Source: Streptomyces physcomitrii (lineage in GTDB: Bacteria > Actinomycetota > Actinomycetes > Streptomycetales > Streptomycetaceae). Taken from it: DNA of 64,000 nt. The position numbers and the translations under genes were made by a program. Where the stretch lies: the NCBI RefSeq assembly GCF_012273655.1, contig NZ_JAAWWP010000002.1, positions 1-64,000 on the forward strand, given 5' to 3'. Under the pieces are notes generated by a model. That model did no database searches. It saw nothing but the letters and a program-made list of their open reading frames with translations, and was not told the DNA's origin. Shown here in pieces: positions 43,745 to 52,477 of this stretch (positions within the stretch are counted from its first letter, which is position 1; every line of letters begins with the position of its first letter).

Positions 43745-44806
43745 ATGAGCGTGACCCTGGCGGACGTGGCGGCCCGTGCGCAGGTTTCCCCGGCCACCGT
43801 CTCCCGGGTGCTGAACGGCAACTACCCGGTGGCGGGCCCCACTCGGGAGCGGGTGCTGCGCGCGGTGGCCGACCTCGACTACGTACTGAACGGGCCCGCG
43901 AGCGCGCTCGCCGCGGCCACCTCCGACCTGGTGGGCATCCTGGTCGCCGACATCGCCGACCCCTTCTTCGGGATGATCGCGGCGGCCGTGCAGTCGCAGA
44001 TCGGGGCGAGCGGCGGCCGCGCGGGCGGCGAACGGCTCGCGGTGGTCTGCGCGACCGGCGGCGCCCACGAGCGCGAGCTGACCTATCTCACCCTGCTCCA
44101 GCGCCAGCGGGCCGCGGCCGTGGTCCTCACCGGCAGCGCCGACGAGAACCCGGAGCACACCGAGGCGGTCGCGGCCAAGGTGCGGCGCCTGGAGGAGTCC
44201 GGCACCCGGGTGGTGCTCTGCGGCAGGCCGCCGCTGACCGGCACCGAGTCCACCGCGCTGCCCTTCGACAACCGGGCCGGGTCCCGCCTGCTCGCCGAGC
44301 ACCTGCTCGCCCTCGGGCACCGCCGCATCGGCTACCTCGCCGGTCCCGAGGGGCGCACCACCACCCGGCACCGGCTGGAGGGCCACCGCGAGGCGCTGGC
44401 CGCCTACGGGCTCCCGGACCCGGAGCCGCTCAGCGTGCACGCCCTCTACGAGCGCGGCGCCGGATACACCGCCACCCGTGAACTCCTCGCCCGTGAACCG
44501 GACTTGACGGCCGTCGCGGCGGCCAACGACAGCCTCGCGCTCGGCGCCTGCGCCGCCCTGCGGGACGCCGGTCTCGCGGTGCCCGGCGATGTCTCGGTCA
44601 CCGGCTTCGACGACCTGCCCTTCAGCGCGGACGCGGTGCCCTCGCTGACCACGATCCATCTGCCGCTCACCGAGGCGGGTGCCCGCGCGGGCCGGATCGC
44701 CCTCGGCATGGAGGCCCGCCCCGGCGAGGTGCTCCCGGTGGAGGGCACCCTGACGGTCCGGGACTCCACGGGTCCGGTACGGGAGCGGGCGGCGGCCCGG
44801 GGCTGA
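43745..44806 (+). CDS. LacI-family transcriptional repressor
   Basis: 353 residues from the ATG at 43745 (GGACGGCGAG upstream; GTG 43730 is an alternative). It has an N-terminal HTH and hinge (VTLADVAARAQVSPATVSRV) and a type I periplasmic-binding-like sensor domain (LVGILVADIADPFFGMIAAA, TALPFDNRAGSRLLAEHLLA, GHRRIGYLAGPEGRTTT, GDVSVTGFDDLPFSADAVP). The ligand is probably a sugar. The neighbouring TIM-barrel isomerase (86 bp downstream) and GH3 glycosidase are the likely regulon, with GAAA/TTTC palindromes in the GH3 promoter as candidate operators; this is inference. Confidence 0.92.
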   Translation: MSVTLADVAARAQVSPATVSRVLNGNYPVAGPTRERVLRAVADLDYVLNGPASALAAATSDLVGILVADIADPFFGMIAAAVQSQIGASGGRAGGERLAVVCATGGAHERELTYLTLLQRQRAAAVVLTGSADENPEHTEAVAAKVRRLEESGTRVVLCGRPPLTGTESTALPFDNRAGSRLLAEHLLALGHRRIGYLAGPEGRTTTRHRLEGHREALAAYGLPDPEPLSVHALYERGAGYTATRELLAREPDLTAVAAANDSLALGACAALRDAGLAVPGDVSVTGFDDLPFSADAVPSLTTIHLPLTEAGARAGRIALGMEARPGEVLPVEGTLTVRDSTGPVRERAAARG

Positions 44807-44891
44807 GGGCGCCCGGCGCGGGTCCGCGAGGCGGCGCCCGGGGAGCGGCGGCCGGTGGGCGATCCTGGAGTCCCGCAATCCGAGGAGCACA

Positions 44892-45722
44892 GTGAACAGT
44901 CCTCGCTTCGCCTTCTCCACGCTCGGCGTGCCGGGCATGGACCTGCAGACGGTACTCGGCCTCGCCACCACCCACGGCTACCAGGGCGTGGAGCTGCGCG
45001 CGCACCCGGAGGAACCGGTCCACCCCGGCCTGGACACCGGCCGACGCGCCGCCGTGGCAAGGGAGTTCAGGGACGCCGGGGTGGTCGTCAGCGCCGTGGC
45101 GGGCTATCCGCAGGTGGCGGCGCCCGGCCCGGACGAGCCGGTGCTCGCCGAGATCCGCGCGCTGGCCCGGCTCGCCCACGACCTCGGCTCCGGCTGTGTC
45201 CGGGTCTTCCCCGGCGGCGGTACGGCCCCCGGCGCGGAGGCCGACGCGGCGGCGGTACGGCGGCTCGCGGCGGCAGCCCGGGAGACGGCACCGCTCGGCG
45301 TACGCGTCCTCCTGGAGACCCATGACTCGCACCGCCGGGCGGCGGACGTGGCCCGGGTCCTCGCGGCCGTCCGCGAGCGGGAGCCCGGCAGCGAGGCGGG
45401 CGCCGGACCGCTCTGGGACCTGATGCACACCTGGCTCGGCGGCGAGAGCCCCGCGCAGAGCCTGGCCGCCTTCGGCGCGGTGCCCCACTACGTCCAGGTC
45501 AAGGACATCGCCTCGGCCGAGGACACCACCCCGCTGCCGCTGGGCGCCGGGGTGCTGCCGCTGCGCGAGGCCCTGCGCGCGCTCGGCGGCCACCGCTACG
45601 GCGGCTGGCTGTGCTGGGAGTACGAGAAGCGCTGGTACGAGGAGGCGGCGCCGCTCGGCCCGCTCCTCGCGGCGGGGCGGGCCCGGCTCGACACCCTGCT
45701 CTCGGCCGGAACCGGCGACTGA
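44892..45722 (+). CDS. Sugar phosphate isomerase/epimerase-like TIM-barrel protein
   Basis: 276 residues from GTG 44892 (GAGGAGCAC ribosome binding site). AP-endonuclease-2/xylose-isomerase-like barrel: RFAFSTLGVPGMDLQTVL, GYQGVELRAHPEE, VRVLLETHDSHRRAADV, LWDLMHTWLGGESP, YVQVKDIASAEDTTPLPLG and LCWEYEKRWYEEA. The Glu, Asp, His and Glu metal positions are all present. It probably acts on a sugar or polyol. Close spacing to the LacI gene suggests co-transcription. Confidence 0.85.
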   Translation: MNSPRFAFSTLGVPGMDLQTVLGLATTHGYQGVELRAHPEEPVHPGLDTGRRAAVAREFRDAGVVVSAVAGYPQVAAPGPDEPVLAEIRALARLAHDLGSGCVRVFPGGGTAPGAEADAAAVRRLAAAARETAPLGVRVLLETHDSHRRAADVARVLAAVREREPGSEAGAGPLWDLMHTWLGGESPAQSLAAFGAVPHYVQVKDIASAEDTTPLPLGAGVLPLREALRALGGHRYGGWLCWEYEKRWYEEAAPLGPLLAAGRARLDTLLSAGTGD

Positions 45723-45836
45723 GCTGCCGCTTTCCCGCCGGGGGCGCCCCGGCCCCGGGCCGGAGGCGGGCGCCGAACGGGCCCCGGACGGCGGCGAACG
45801 GGCTCCCGCCATCCGCGCCGGAGACGTCCGGATCCC

Positions 45837-45883
45837 TTGACTGGCAGAAATTTTCGGGCTATCCGTGCTCCACGGAAGTTTCC
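45837..45883 (+). promoter_or_regulatory. GH3 gene promoter with overlapping GAAA/TTTC palindromes
   Basis: A -35 box TTGACT (45837-45842), 17-bp spacer and -10-like TATCCG (45860-45865) form a plausible sigma-70-type promoter. GAAATTTTC (45847-45855) lies between the boxes and the perfect palindrome GGAAGTTTCC (45874-45883) just downstream, both in positions where a repressor would block transcription. The same decamer occurs before the beta-galactosidase gene at 2889. The remaining 45723-46033 spacer shows nothing else. Confidence 0.6.
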
Positions 45884-46033
45884 TTCAACCAGTCCGCGAC
45901 CCGTCCCGAACCATCCGCCTGCCGCCCTCCGTTCCCGCAACCGGCAACGGAAGCACGGACGTTGCCGGGCGAGTGCGCCCCGCGCCCGCCCCCGTACCCG
46001 GCCGTCGGCGACACCGCCAGCTAAGGAGCGCAC

Positions 46034-47869
46034 GTGCACGACCGAGACCCCGGCACCACCAGACGGACCCTGCTGACCGCCACCGCGGGCAGCGCCGCCG
46101 CGCTCACCGTCGGCGGCGCCCTCTCCCCCGCCGCGGCCGCCGCCACCCCCGGCAAGGGCCACGACGACCGCGCGCTGCGCCGGCTGCTGTCCCGGATGAG
46201 CCTGGAGCAGAAGGTCGGCCAGCTCTTCGTGATGCGGGTCTACGGGCACTCCGCGACCGCCCCGGACCAGGCCGACATCGACGCCAACCTCAAGGAGATC
46301 GGCGTCCGCACCGCCGCCGAGCTGATCAGCACGTACCACGTCGGCGGCATCATCTACTTCACCTGGGCGCACAACACCCGCGACCCGCACCAGATCGCCG
46401 CGCTGTCCAACGGCATCCAGAAGGCCGGGCTCTCCCGGCCCGGCGGGCTGCCGCTGCTGATCTCCACCGACCAGGAGCACGGCATCGTCTGCCGGATCGG
46501 CAAGCCCGCGACCCTGCTGCCGGGCGCGATGGCGCTCGGGGCGAGCGGTTCGCGCTCCGGCGCGCGCGCCGCCGCGCGTATCGCGGGCGCCGAACTGCGC
46601 GCGCTCGGCGTACGCCAGAACTACGCGCCGGACGCCGACGTCAACGTCAACCCGGCCAACCCGGTCATCGGGGTCCGCTCCTTCGGCTCCGAGCCGAAGG
46701 CGGTCGCGGGTCTGGTCGCCGCGCAGGTCAAGGGCTACCAGGGCGCCGGGGTCGCCTCCACCGCCAAGCACTTCCCGGGCCACGGCGACACCGAGACCGA
46801 CAGCCACTACGGCTTCCCGGTCATCGAGCACAGCCTGGCCGAGTGGAACACCCTGGACGCGCCGCCGTTCAAGGCGGCCATCGCGGCGGGCATCGACTCG
46901 GTGATGACCGCGCACATCATGGTCCCCGCGCTCGACCCCTCCGAGGACCCGGCGACCCTCTCCCGGCCGATCCTCACCGGCATCCTGCGCGAACAGCTCG
47001 GCTACGACGGGGTGGTGGTCACCGACTCCCTCGGCATGGAGGGCGTGCGCACCAAGTACGGCGACGACCGCGTCCCGGTGCTCGCCCTCAAGGCGGGCGT
47101 GGACCAGCTGCTCAACCCGCCGGACCTCAAGGTCGCCTGGAACGCGGTCCTGAAGGCCGTGCGCGAGGGCGAGTTGACCGAGGCGCGGCTCGACGAGTCG
47201 ATCCTGCGGATCCTGCGCCTGAAGGCGAAGCTGGGGCTCTTCCACGACCCGTATGTGAGCCGGCGCGAGGTGGACGAGGTGGTGGGCCGCCGCTCGCACC
47301 TCGCGGAGGCGGACCGCCTCGCGGAGTCCACCACCACCCTCCTTGTCAACAAGGGGCGGCTGCTCCCGCTGAGCCGCCGGAGCCGGCGGAAGATCCTGGT
47401 GGCCGGCGCCGACCCGGCCTCGCCGACCGGCACCACCGGGCCGCCGACCACCGTGCTCGCCCGCGAGCTGAGCGGCCTCGGCTTCACCGCCGACTCGCTG
47501 CCCACCGGCACCGAGCCCACCAAGGCCCAGATCGACGCGGCGGTGGCCGCGGCCGAGGGCAAGGACGCGGTGGTGGTCACCACCTACAACGTCACGGCCA
47601 CCGGCGGCCAGCGCAAGCTGGTGGACGCGCTCGCGGCGACCGGGGTCCCGGTGATCGCGGTGGCGGTGCGCAACCCGTACGACGTGGCCCAACTGCCGGG
47701 CGCCGACGCGGTGGTGGCCGCGTACTCCTGGACCGATGTGGAGGTCAGGGCCGCCGCCCGGGTGCTCGCGGGCCGCGTGGCGCCCGAGGGCCGGCTGCCG
47801 GTGCCGGTGCGCCGGGCGGACGACCCCACGAAGGAGCTGTATCCGGTGGGGTACGGCCTCTCGTACTGA
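46034..47869 (+). CDS. Exported glycoside hydrolase family 3 (beta-N-acetylhexosaminidase-like)
   Basis: 611 residues from GTG 46034 (AAGGAGCG ribosome binding site). Tat-type leader TTRRTLLTATAGSAAALTVG. The GH3 barrel contains KVGQLFVMRVYG, ISTDQEHGI, the NagZ-type active-site loop KHFPGHGDTETDSHYG and nucleophile Asp in VVTDSLGMEGV. A second alpha/beta domain (from about residue 430) follows. The KHFPGHG-D-T-x-x-D-S-H loop is diagnostic of beta-N-acetylglucosaminidases in the family, pointing to chitin- or peptidoglycan-derived substrates. A near-perfect 19-bp hairpin ends the transcript. Confidence 0.93.
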   Translation: MHDRDPGTTRRTLLTATAGSAAALTVGGALSPAAAAATPGKGHDDRALRRLLSRMSLEQKVGQLFVMRVYGHSATAPDQADIDANLKEIGVRTAAELISTYHVGGIIYFTWAHNTRDPHQIAALSNGIQKAGLSRPGGLPLLISTDQEHGIVCRIGKPATLLPGAMALGASGSRSGARAAARIAGAELRALGVRQNYAPDADVNVNPANPVIGVRSFGSEPKAVAGLVAAQVKGYQGAGVASTAKHFPGHGDTETDSHYGFPVIEHSLAEWNTLDAPPFKAAIAAGIDSVMTAHIMVPALDPSEDPATLSRPILTGILREQLGYDGVVVTDSLGMEGVRTKYGDDRVPVLALKAGVDQLLNPPDLKVAWNAVLKAVREGELTEARLDESILRILRLKAKLGLFHDPYVSRREVDEVVGRRSHLAEADRLAESTTTLLVNKGRLLPLSRRSRRKILVAGADPASPTGTTGPPTTVLARELSGLGFTADSLPTGTEPTKAQIDAAVAAAEGKDAVVVTTYNVTATGGQRKLVDALAATGVPVIAVAVRNPYDVAQLPGADAVVAAYSWTDVEVRAAARVLAGRVAPEGRLPVPVRRADDPTKELYPVGYGLSY

Positions 47870-47955
47870 GACGCGGTACGCCTGCCCCGTAGGGAGACCT
47901 GGGAGGCGATACGTCCCCTGCGGATCCTAAAAACACAGCGCGCCGGAGACACAGG

Positions 47956-47995
47956 GCGCCGGGGGCGCGGAGTATGTACTCCGCGCCCCCGGCGC
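47956..47995. terminator. Perfect 19-bp stem terminator between convergent genes
   Basis: GCGCCGGGGGCGCGGAGTA (47956-47974) and its exact complement (47977-47995) are separated by two bases (TG), an exceptionally long perfect stem. It serves both the GH3 gene and the convergent csbD gene. The partial arm GCGCCGGAGACACAGG just upstream echoes the left arm. Confidence 0.85.
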
Positions 47996-48032
47996 GTGTC
48001 TGTCGGGGCGGGGTACGCCCCTGGCCGCGGGC

Positions 48033-48206
48033 TCAGTGGCCGAAGGCGTCCTTGGCCTTCTCCTTGGCCTGGCGCAGATCGCCCTTGGACTGCTCGGCGC
48101 GGCCCTCGGCGGTCATCCGCTCGTTCCCGACCGTCCGGCCGAGGGTCTCCTTGAGCTTGCCCTTGAGCTGCTCGGTCTTCGCCTGGTTCTTTTCCTCGGC
48201 GGCCAT
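48033..48206 (-). CDS. CsbD-family stress protein
   Basis: 57 residues from the ATG at 48206 (GGGAGTTGAG upstream). The whole protein is one CsbD domain: KNQAKTEQLKGKLKETLGRT, VGNERMTAEGRAEQSKGDLR, QAKEKAKDAFG. It is highly charged and helical, and cytosolic. Members are induced by general stress sigma factors in many Gram-positive bacteria; the molecular role is unknown. Longer in-frame extensions have atypical composition and are rejected. Confidence 0.92.
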   Translation of the reverse strand: MAAEEKNQAKTEQLKGKLKETLGRTVGNERMTAEGRAEQSKGDLRQAKEKAKDAFGH

Positions 48207-48579
48207 CTCACTCAACTCCCGTACCTGTTCGGCAATGCGGTGCGCGGGCATCCGGCGCGCCCTGGTCATCCGGTGACCCGGAATTTCCCCGGGGTGCGCC
48301 TCGGTCCGTACCACTCGCCTGTCCGGCACTCCCCGGCGTAAACAAGAAAAATCTCCGCGCTGCTGGCGATGATGCTTTCCCCGCTCCTTCTTCCGGCCCT
48401 TGACCTCGCCTTTCGGGGTTCTCCCCGGATCGCGCGACCGGTCCCTGAATGACTCCCGTACGAGAGGGCACACGGGCTGCCGAGAGGAGCGGATCTGCCC
48501 CTCTCCGGTATTCCCGCATTCCGGGAAATGCCGCGCACGAAGAGCGAGAACGCCACGAGAAAGCCAAGGGAGAACCCTC
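48207..48579. promoter_or_regulatory. Divergent spacer between csbD and PRC-barrel genes
   Basis: 373 bp. A dyad TTCCC-GCATTCC-GGGAA lies near 48508-48525. I searched by eye for a SigB-type promoter (GTTT...GGGTAT) in both directions and found no clear match. No gene is seen. Confidence 0.4.
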
Positions 48580-48927
48580 ATGAGTGAGTACCTCTGGAAC
48601 TACCAGCCGACTTCGGGTCACACCCCGGACGCCGATCTGACGGGTTACCGGGTCGAGGCGCTCGACGGGCACATCGGAAAGGTGGACAAGCACTCCGACG
48701 AGGTGGGCGCGCAGTATCTCGTCGTCGACACCGGGGTGTGGATCTTCGGGAAGACGGTGCTGCTTCCGGCCGGGACCGTGGACCGGGTGGACCACGACGA
48801 GCGGAACATCCACGTCTCGCGTACCAAGGACGAGATCAAGGCGGCCCCCGAGTTCGACAAGGAGAAGCATCTCGGCGACCCCGCTTACCGGGACCAGCTC
48901 GGCGGCCACTACGGCTCCGGGCACTGA
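48580..48927 (+). CDS. PRC-barrel domain protein
   Basis: 115 residues from the ATG at 48580 (AAGGGAGAA ribosome binding site). A PRC-barrel occupies about 20-85: LTGYRVEALDGHIGKVDKHS, AQYLVVDTGVWIFGKTVLLP, AGTVDRVDHDERNIHVSRTK. A His/Asp/Glu-rich tail follows. PRC-barrels are small beta folds found in RNA-processing, photosynthetic and stress proteins. In Streptomyces such genes are commonly stress-induced, consistent with the divergent csbD. It converges with yihY, 18 bp apart. Confidence 0.9.
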   Translation: MSEYLWNYQPTSGHTPDADLTGYRVEALDGHIGKVDKHSDEVGAQYLVVDTGVWIFGKTVLLPAGTVDRVDHDERNIHVSRTKDEIKAAPEFDKEKHLGDPAYRDQLGGHYGSGH

Positions 48928-48945
48928 GCGGGGCGGGCGGCCGGG

Positions 48946-49887
48946 TCAGCTCCGCGGGGTCTCGGTCCCGGACTGCTCGCCCGGCATGGTCCGGTGGAGT
49001 TCGACGGTGAACTGGGCGCCGGTGAGCAGCGCCAGATTGGCCATCCACAGCCAGATCAGGAAGACGATGACCCCGGCGAGGGAGCCGTACAGGCGGCTGT
49101 AGGTGTCCAGACCGGTGGCGTAGAGGCTGAAGGCGGCCGAGGCGACCAGCCACAGGACCCCGGCGAGCAGGCCGCCCGGCAGGGTCCGGCGGACGCCCCG
49201 GCGCTGCTTGGGCGCGCTGCGGAAGAGGATCAGCACCAGCAGGACGACCAGGCAGACCAGGAGCGGCCAGCGCAGCAGGGACCAGACGGTGGCGCCGGTG
49301 TCCCCGAAGCCCAGGTGGCGACTGAGCACCGAGGCCAGCGGGCCGCCGACCACAAGCACCACCGCGCTGCTGAGCAGCAGCAGGAGCAGGGCGAGCGCGG
49401 TGAGCACCAGGCGGTGCGCGCGGCCGAGCGGGGTGCGGTGGTCCTCGATGCCGTGCATGGCGTGCAGGGCGCGCCGGAAGACGGCGAGGTAGCTGGAGGA
49501 GGACCACAGGGCGCTGGCGAAACCGGCGATGACGACGGTCACCGCGGCCGAGCGCTCCTGGGCGGTCTGTTCGAGGGTCTCGTTCAGGGTCCGCCCGGAC
49601 TCGGCGGGCGCCCAGCGGGTGACGTCCGCGATCAGCGTCTCGGTGGCGGTGTCACTGAAGAGCCCGATCAGCGAGACGGTGGTCAGCAGCGCGGGCAGCA
49701 GGGCGAGCACGGTGTAGTACGTCAGGGCCGCCGCGTGGTCGGAGACGTCGTCGTTCCACATCCGGACCGGGACGCGGCGCAGCGCGGTGCGGGCGCGGGC
49801 CCAGTCGCCGGGCCGGAAGGGCGAGAGCGGACGGGACGCGGCGGATGCCGGGCGGGTGTCCGGCTCCGCCGGGGTGTGAGGGCTCAT
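48946..49887 (-). CDS. YihY/virulence factor BrkB family membrane protein
   Basis: 313 residues with six predicted membrane helices. Family features: an amphipathic start before ALTYYTVLALLPALLTTVSLIG, the LWSSSSYLAVFRRALHAMHG loop, LALLLLLLSSAVVLVVGG, GGLLAGVLWLVASAAFSLYA and the conserved YGSLAGVIVFLIWLWMANLALLTGAQF at the end. Substrate and function are not established for the family. The start at 49887 is family-typical. Confidence 0.92.
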   Translation of the reverse strand: MSPHTPAEPDTRPASAASRPLSPFRPGDWARARTALRRVPVRMWNDDVSDHAAALTYYTVLALLPALLTTVSLIGLFSDTATETLIADVTRWAPAESGRTLNETLEQTAQERSAAVTVVIAGFASALWSSSSYLAVFRRALHAMHGIEDHRTPLGRAHRLVLTALALLLLLLSSAVVLVVGGPLASVLSRHLGFGDTGATVWSLLRWPLLVCLVVLLVLILFRSAPKQRRGVRRTLPGGLLAGVLWLVASAAFSLYATGLDTYSRLYGSLAGVIVFLIWLWMANLALLTGAQFTVELHRTMPGEQSGTETPRS

Positions 49888-50011
49888 GTCTCTCCGCGGG
49901 TGACGGTGCCGCCCATGGTGCGGCGGGCACGGTGACGCACGGGTACCCGCAAACGGCGGGGTTCAGCGCTCCGGGACGCGATCGGTACGCGAAGGCGGGA
50001 CGAAGGGCGGG

Positions 50012-50143
50012 TGTCCGGAGGCGGGACACGCGGTGCCGGGAGGCGGGACACGCGGCGCGGGAAGGCAGAAAGCGCGGCGCGGGAAGGCGGCACGCGCGGC
50101 GCGGGAAGGCGGCACGCGCGGCGCGGGAAGGCGGCACGCGCGG
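50012..50143. repeat. 22-bp tandem repeat array
   Basis: Four contiguous 22-bp units of CGCGGGAAGGCGGCACGCGC (plus GG) occupy 50056-50143, the last three nearly identical, preceded by two degenerate copies from about 50012. It lies in the 388-bp spacer (49888-50275) between yihY and the peptidase gene; no gene is otherwise present. No spacers separate the repeats, so it is not a CRISPR. Confidence 0.9.
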
Positions 50144-50275
50144 GTGGAGGCGCGGGCGCGTGGGTGAGGTGCGCGCCGGTGCACGCGCGGGCGCCCGCGC
50201 CGGAGTACGGCTGCGGGCGCCCGCCCGGCCGCTGTCCGTCAGGGACGGCGGCCGGGTGGTGTGCCTCCCCGTGGA

Positions 50276-51697
50276 TCAGGGACGCAGACCGTGGTGCTGC
50301 TCGACCTCGTGGCGGTCCAGCTTGGCGTCAAAGCGCGCCAGCGGCTTCGCCTTCTTCGGGTCCTTCTCCACGGCCGAGGGGGCGACGCCCGCCCAGTCGA
50401 GGATGCGCGCGGTGGCCTTCGCCTTCTCGTCGGCGACCAGGCCCGCGACATTGGCGCCGTGGTTGGCGCCGGGCGCGGTGAACACGTAGGTGTCCTTGGT
50501 GCCGTGGCCCGGGCGGAAGCGCTCGGAGCCCCAGGGGTCGTTCTCGCCGTAGACCCACATCATCGAACGGGCCTTGTGGCGCACCCAGTTGTCGACCTTG
50601 CTCATCGCGGTGCGGTCGAACTTCATCGGGATGTCGCGCGGCACGAAGTTCCGCGGCGGCTGGTAGCCGTAGCGGGACAGGTCGGCGACGTGCGGCAGCT
50701 TGATGTCGGGCGAGCCCAGCTGCGTACCCGCCTGGTAGTAGTACGGCGTGTAGGGCTCCAGGCCCTGGTCGCTGTAGGAGCTCCAGCCGCCGACCTCGTC
50801 GATGTAGTCGAAGAGGGCCTGGTCGGTCACCGTCTTGGCGTCGGGGGCCTGGTCGCAGTCCGAGAGCAGCGAGTACTGCCAGAAGCCCCAGACCAGGTCG
50901 AGGACGACGCCCTCGAAGGCCTTGTCGAGGGTGCCGATGGTCTTGAAGGTGTACTTGTTCTTCTCCGCGTAGGCGGCGTACAGCTTCTCCAGCGGCTCAC
51001 GGCGGACCAGGGCCTCGCGCTGCACGGCGTTCAGGCGGTCGCGGCACTCCTTGGTGCCGACCTTCTCGAAGAACTCGTCGTAGCGCGAGTCCTCGTCGTT
51101 CTTCACGTCGTTGGGGGCCACGTAGGCGACGACGCCGTCCATGTCCTTGGGGTAGAAGCGCTCGAAGTAGGTGGCGGTCATGCCGCCCTTGGAGCCGCCG
51201 GTCGCCAGCCAGTTCTTGCCGTAGATCGGCTTGAGCGCCTTGTAGATGCGGTGCTGGTCGCTCGCGGCCTGCCAGATGTCGAGCTTGGACCAGTCGGCGG
51301 GCTTGGGGCGCGAGGGAGTGAAGAAGCGGTACTCCATCGACACCTGGTTGCCGTCGACGATCTGCGTCGGCTCGCTGCGGCTCGGCGTCGTGGAGACGTT
51401 GTAGCCGCTGGTGAAGAAGACGCTCGGGCGGTTGGTGTCCTTGTGCAGCACGGTGATGCGCTGTTTGAAGGTGCCCTTGGACGGGTGCCGGTGGTCGACC
51501 GGCTGGGTGTAGTTGAGGACGAAGTAGCGGTAGCCGTCGTACGGCTTCTCCTCAACCAGGCTCATCCCCTTGACGGCGAGGAGCCGGTCCTTGATGTCGT
51601 CGGGCTCCGGCTTCGCGGCGGCGGTGGCCGCCGGCACCGTGCCCGCGGCGCCTATCAGCACCGCGAGCGAGAGAACCCATCTGAGTGCCTTGCGCAT
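50276..51697 (-). CDS. Secreted prolyl tri/tetrapeptidyl aminopeptidase, peptidase family S37
   Basis: 473 residues. Sec signal peptide (RKALRWVLSLAVLIGAAGTV). Mature enzyme with VFFTSGYNVSTTPSRSEPTQ, nucleophile Ser in LATGGSKGGMTATYFERFYP, VAYVAPNDVKNDEDSRYDEF, Asp in MMWVYGENDPWGSERF and His in FTAPGANHGANVAGL. Length and motifs match the Streptomyces S37 peptidases (PS-10/Ptp type), which remove tripeptides with proline preference during growth or propeptide processing of other secreted proteins. Confidence 0.93.
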   Translation of the reverse strand: MRKALRWVLSLAVLIGAAGTVPAATAAAKPEPDDIKDRLLAVKGMSLVEEKPYDGYRYFVLNYTQPVDHRHPSKGTFKQRITVLHKDTNRPSVFFTSGYNVSTTPSRSEPTQIVDGNQVSMEYRFFTPSRPKPADWSKLDIWQAASDQHRIYKALKPIYGKNWLATGGSKGGMTATYFERFYPKDMDGVVAYVAPNDVKNDEDSRYDEFFEKVGTKECRDRLNAVQREALVRREPLEKLYAAYAEKNKYTFKTIGTLDKAFEGVVLDLVWGFWQYSLLSDCDQAPDAKTVTDQALFDYIDEVGGWSSYSDQGLEPYTPYYYQAGTQLGSPDIKLPHVADLSRYGYQPPRNFVPRDIPMKFDRTAMSKVDNWVRHKARSMMWVYGENDPWGSERFRPGHGTKDTYVFTAPGANHGANVAGLVADEKAKATARILDWAGVAPSAVEKDPKKAKPLARFDAKLDRHEVEQHHGLRP

Positions 51698-51940
51698 GCA
51701 CCCTCCTGTGTAGACACACGTGTGCCCGGAACCTAGCGAAGCCGGGGGCGTGGCACCAGGGGTTGCCGGGACCTGTGGTGCTTCGCCGGGCAGCCGTGGG
51801 CCCGCTGTTACACGACGGACGGATACGGAGGGGGCGGGCGGGGGCGTTGGGCCGTGCAGGTGGCGGGGGCGGGAGGCGGACGGGCTCGCGGTGGCAGCAG
51901 GAAGCCGCCCGGGCTCAGGGCAACCGCAGCGGCAGCCCCG

Positions 51941-52348
51941 CTAGCAGAGGATCCACCCCGAACTGACCGACTTGTTCCCTATCTTCCCGCGCACCCAGAC
52001 GCAGCGGTGTCCCGCGTGCACCTTGACCGGGCCCGCGTGGTACTTGAAGGTGCCCTTGTCCGCGACCGCCGCGCTGCCGCGGGCCTGCACGGTCACCGAC
52101 ATCGCCTGCGGGGTCCCGGCCCTGTCGGCGACGGCGACCGCGCAGACATAGCCCTTGTCGCGGTAGACGCGGACCTCTCCGGTGCGGAAGTGGAGGGTGC
52201 GGGCCTTGCGGCCGTTGCACAGTTCGGCGGCGTCGGCGGAGTGCAGCCCGGGCCCGAGGAGCGCGACGAGGCCGCTCGCACCGAGCACCGTGGCGATCAC
52301 GACGGGGCCGCGCAGCCGCCGTCGGCGGTGCGTTCCCTTGCTGCTCAC
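51941..52348 (-). CDS. Small secreted protein of unknown function
   Basis: 135 residues. An N-terminal arginine-rich region and hydrophobic segment (GPVVIATVLGASGLVALLGP) end near AXA (ADA-A). The mature ~90 residues are beta-rich with four cysteines (ELCNGRKA, YVCAVAV, HRCVWVRG, SGWILC), probably two disulphides. I recognise no named family. Such small exported beta proteins are common in Streptomyces. Confidence 0.78.
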   Translation of the reverse strand: MSSKGTHRRRRLRGPVVIATVLGASGLVALLGPGLHSADAAELCNGRKARTLHFRTGEVRVYRDKGYVCAVAVADRAGTPQAMSVTVQARGSAAVADKGTFKYHAGPVKVHAGHRCVWVRGKIGNKSVSSGWILC

Positions 52349-52477
52349 TTCTGGATCCCCTCCCCGCCGCTTGCGCCACAGCGTACTGGTGTACGGACGC
52401 CGTACGGCAGACCGCGGTTCCCGGCCACGGCCGGGAACCGCCCTGCGGAGGCCGCCCCCAGGGGGCCCCGGCGCGGG

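Noticed and set aside
48033..48581. 182-codon frame ending at the CsbD stop
   Set aside because: Only the last 57 codons match the CsbD family and have a proper ribosome binding site; the upstream part is atypical spacer.
50012..50143. Possible CRISPR array
   Set aside because: The 22-bp units are contiguous with no spacers and no cas genes are present. The same applies to the 15-bp array at 141-440.
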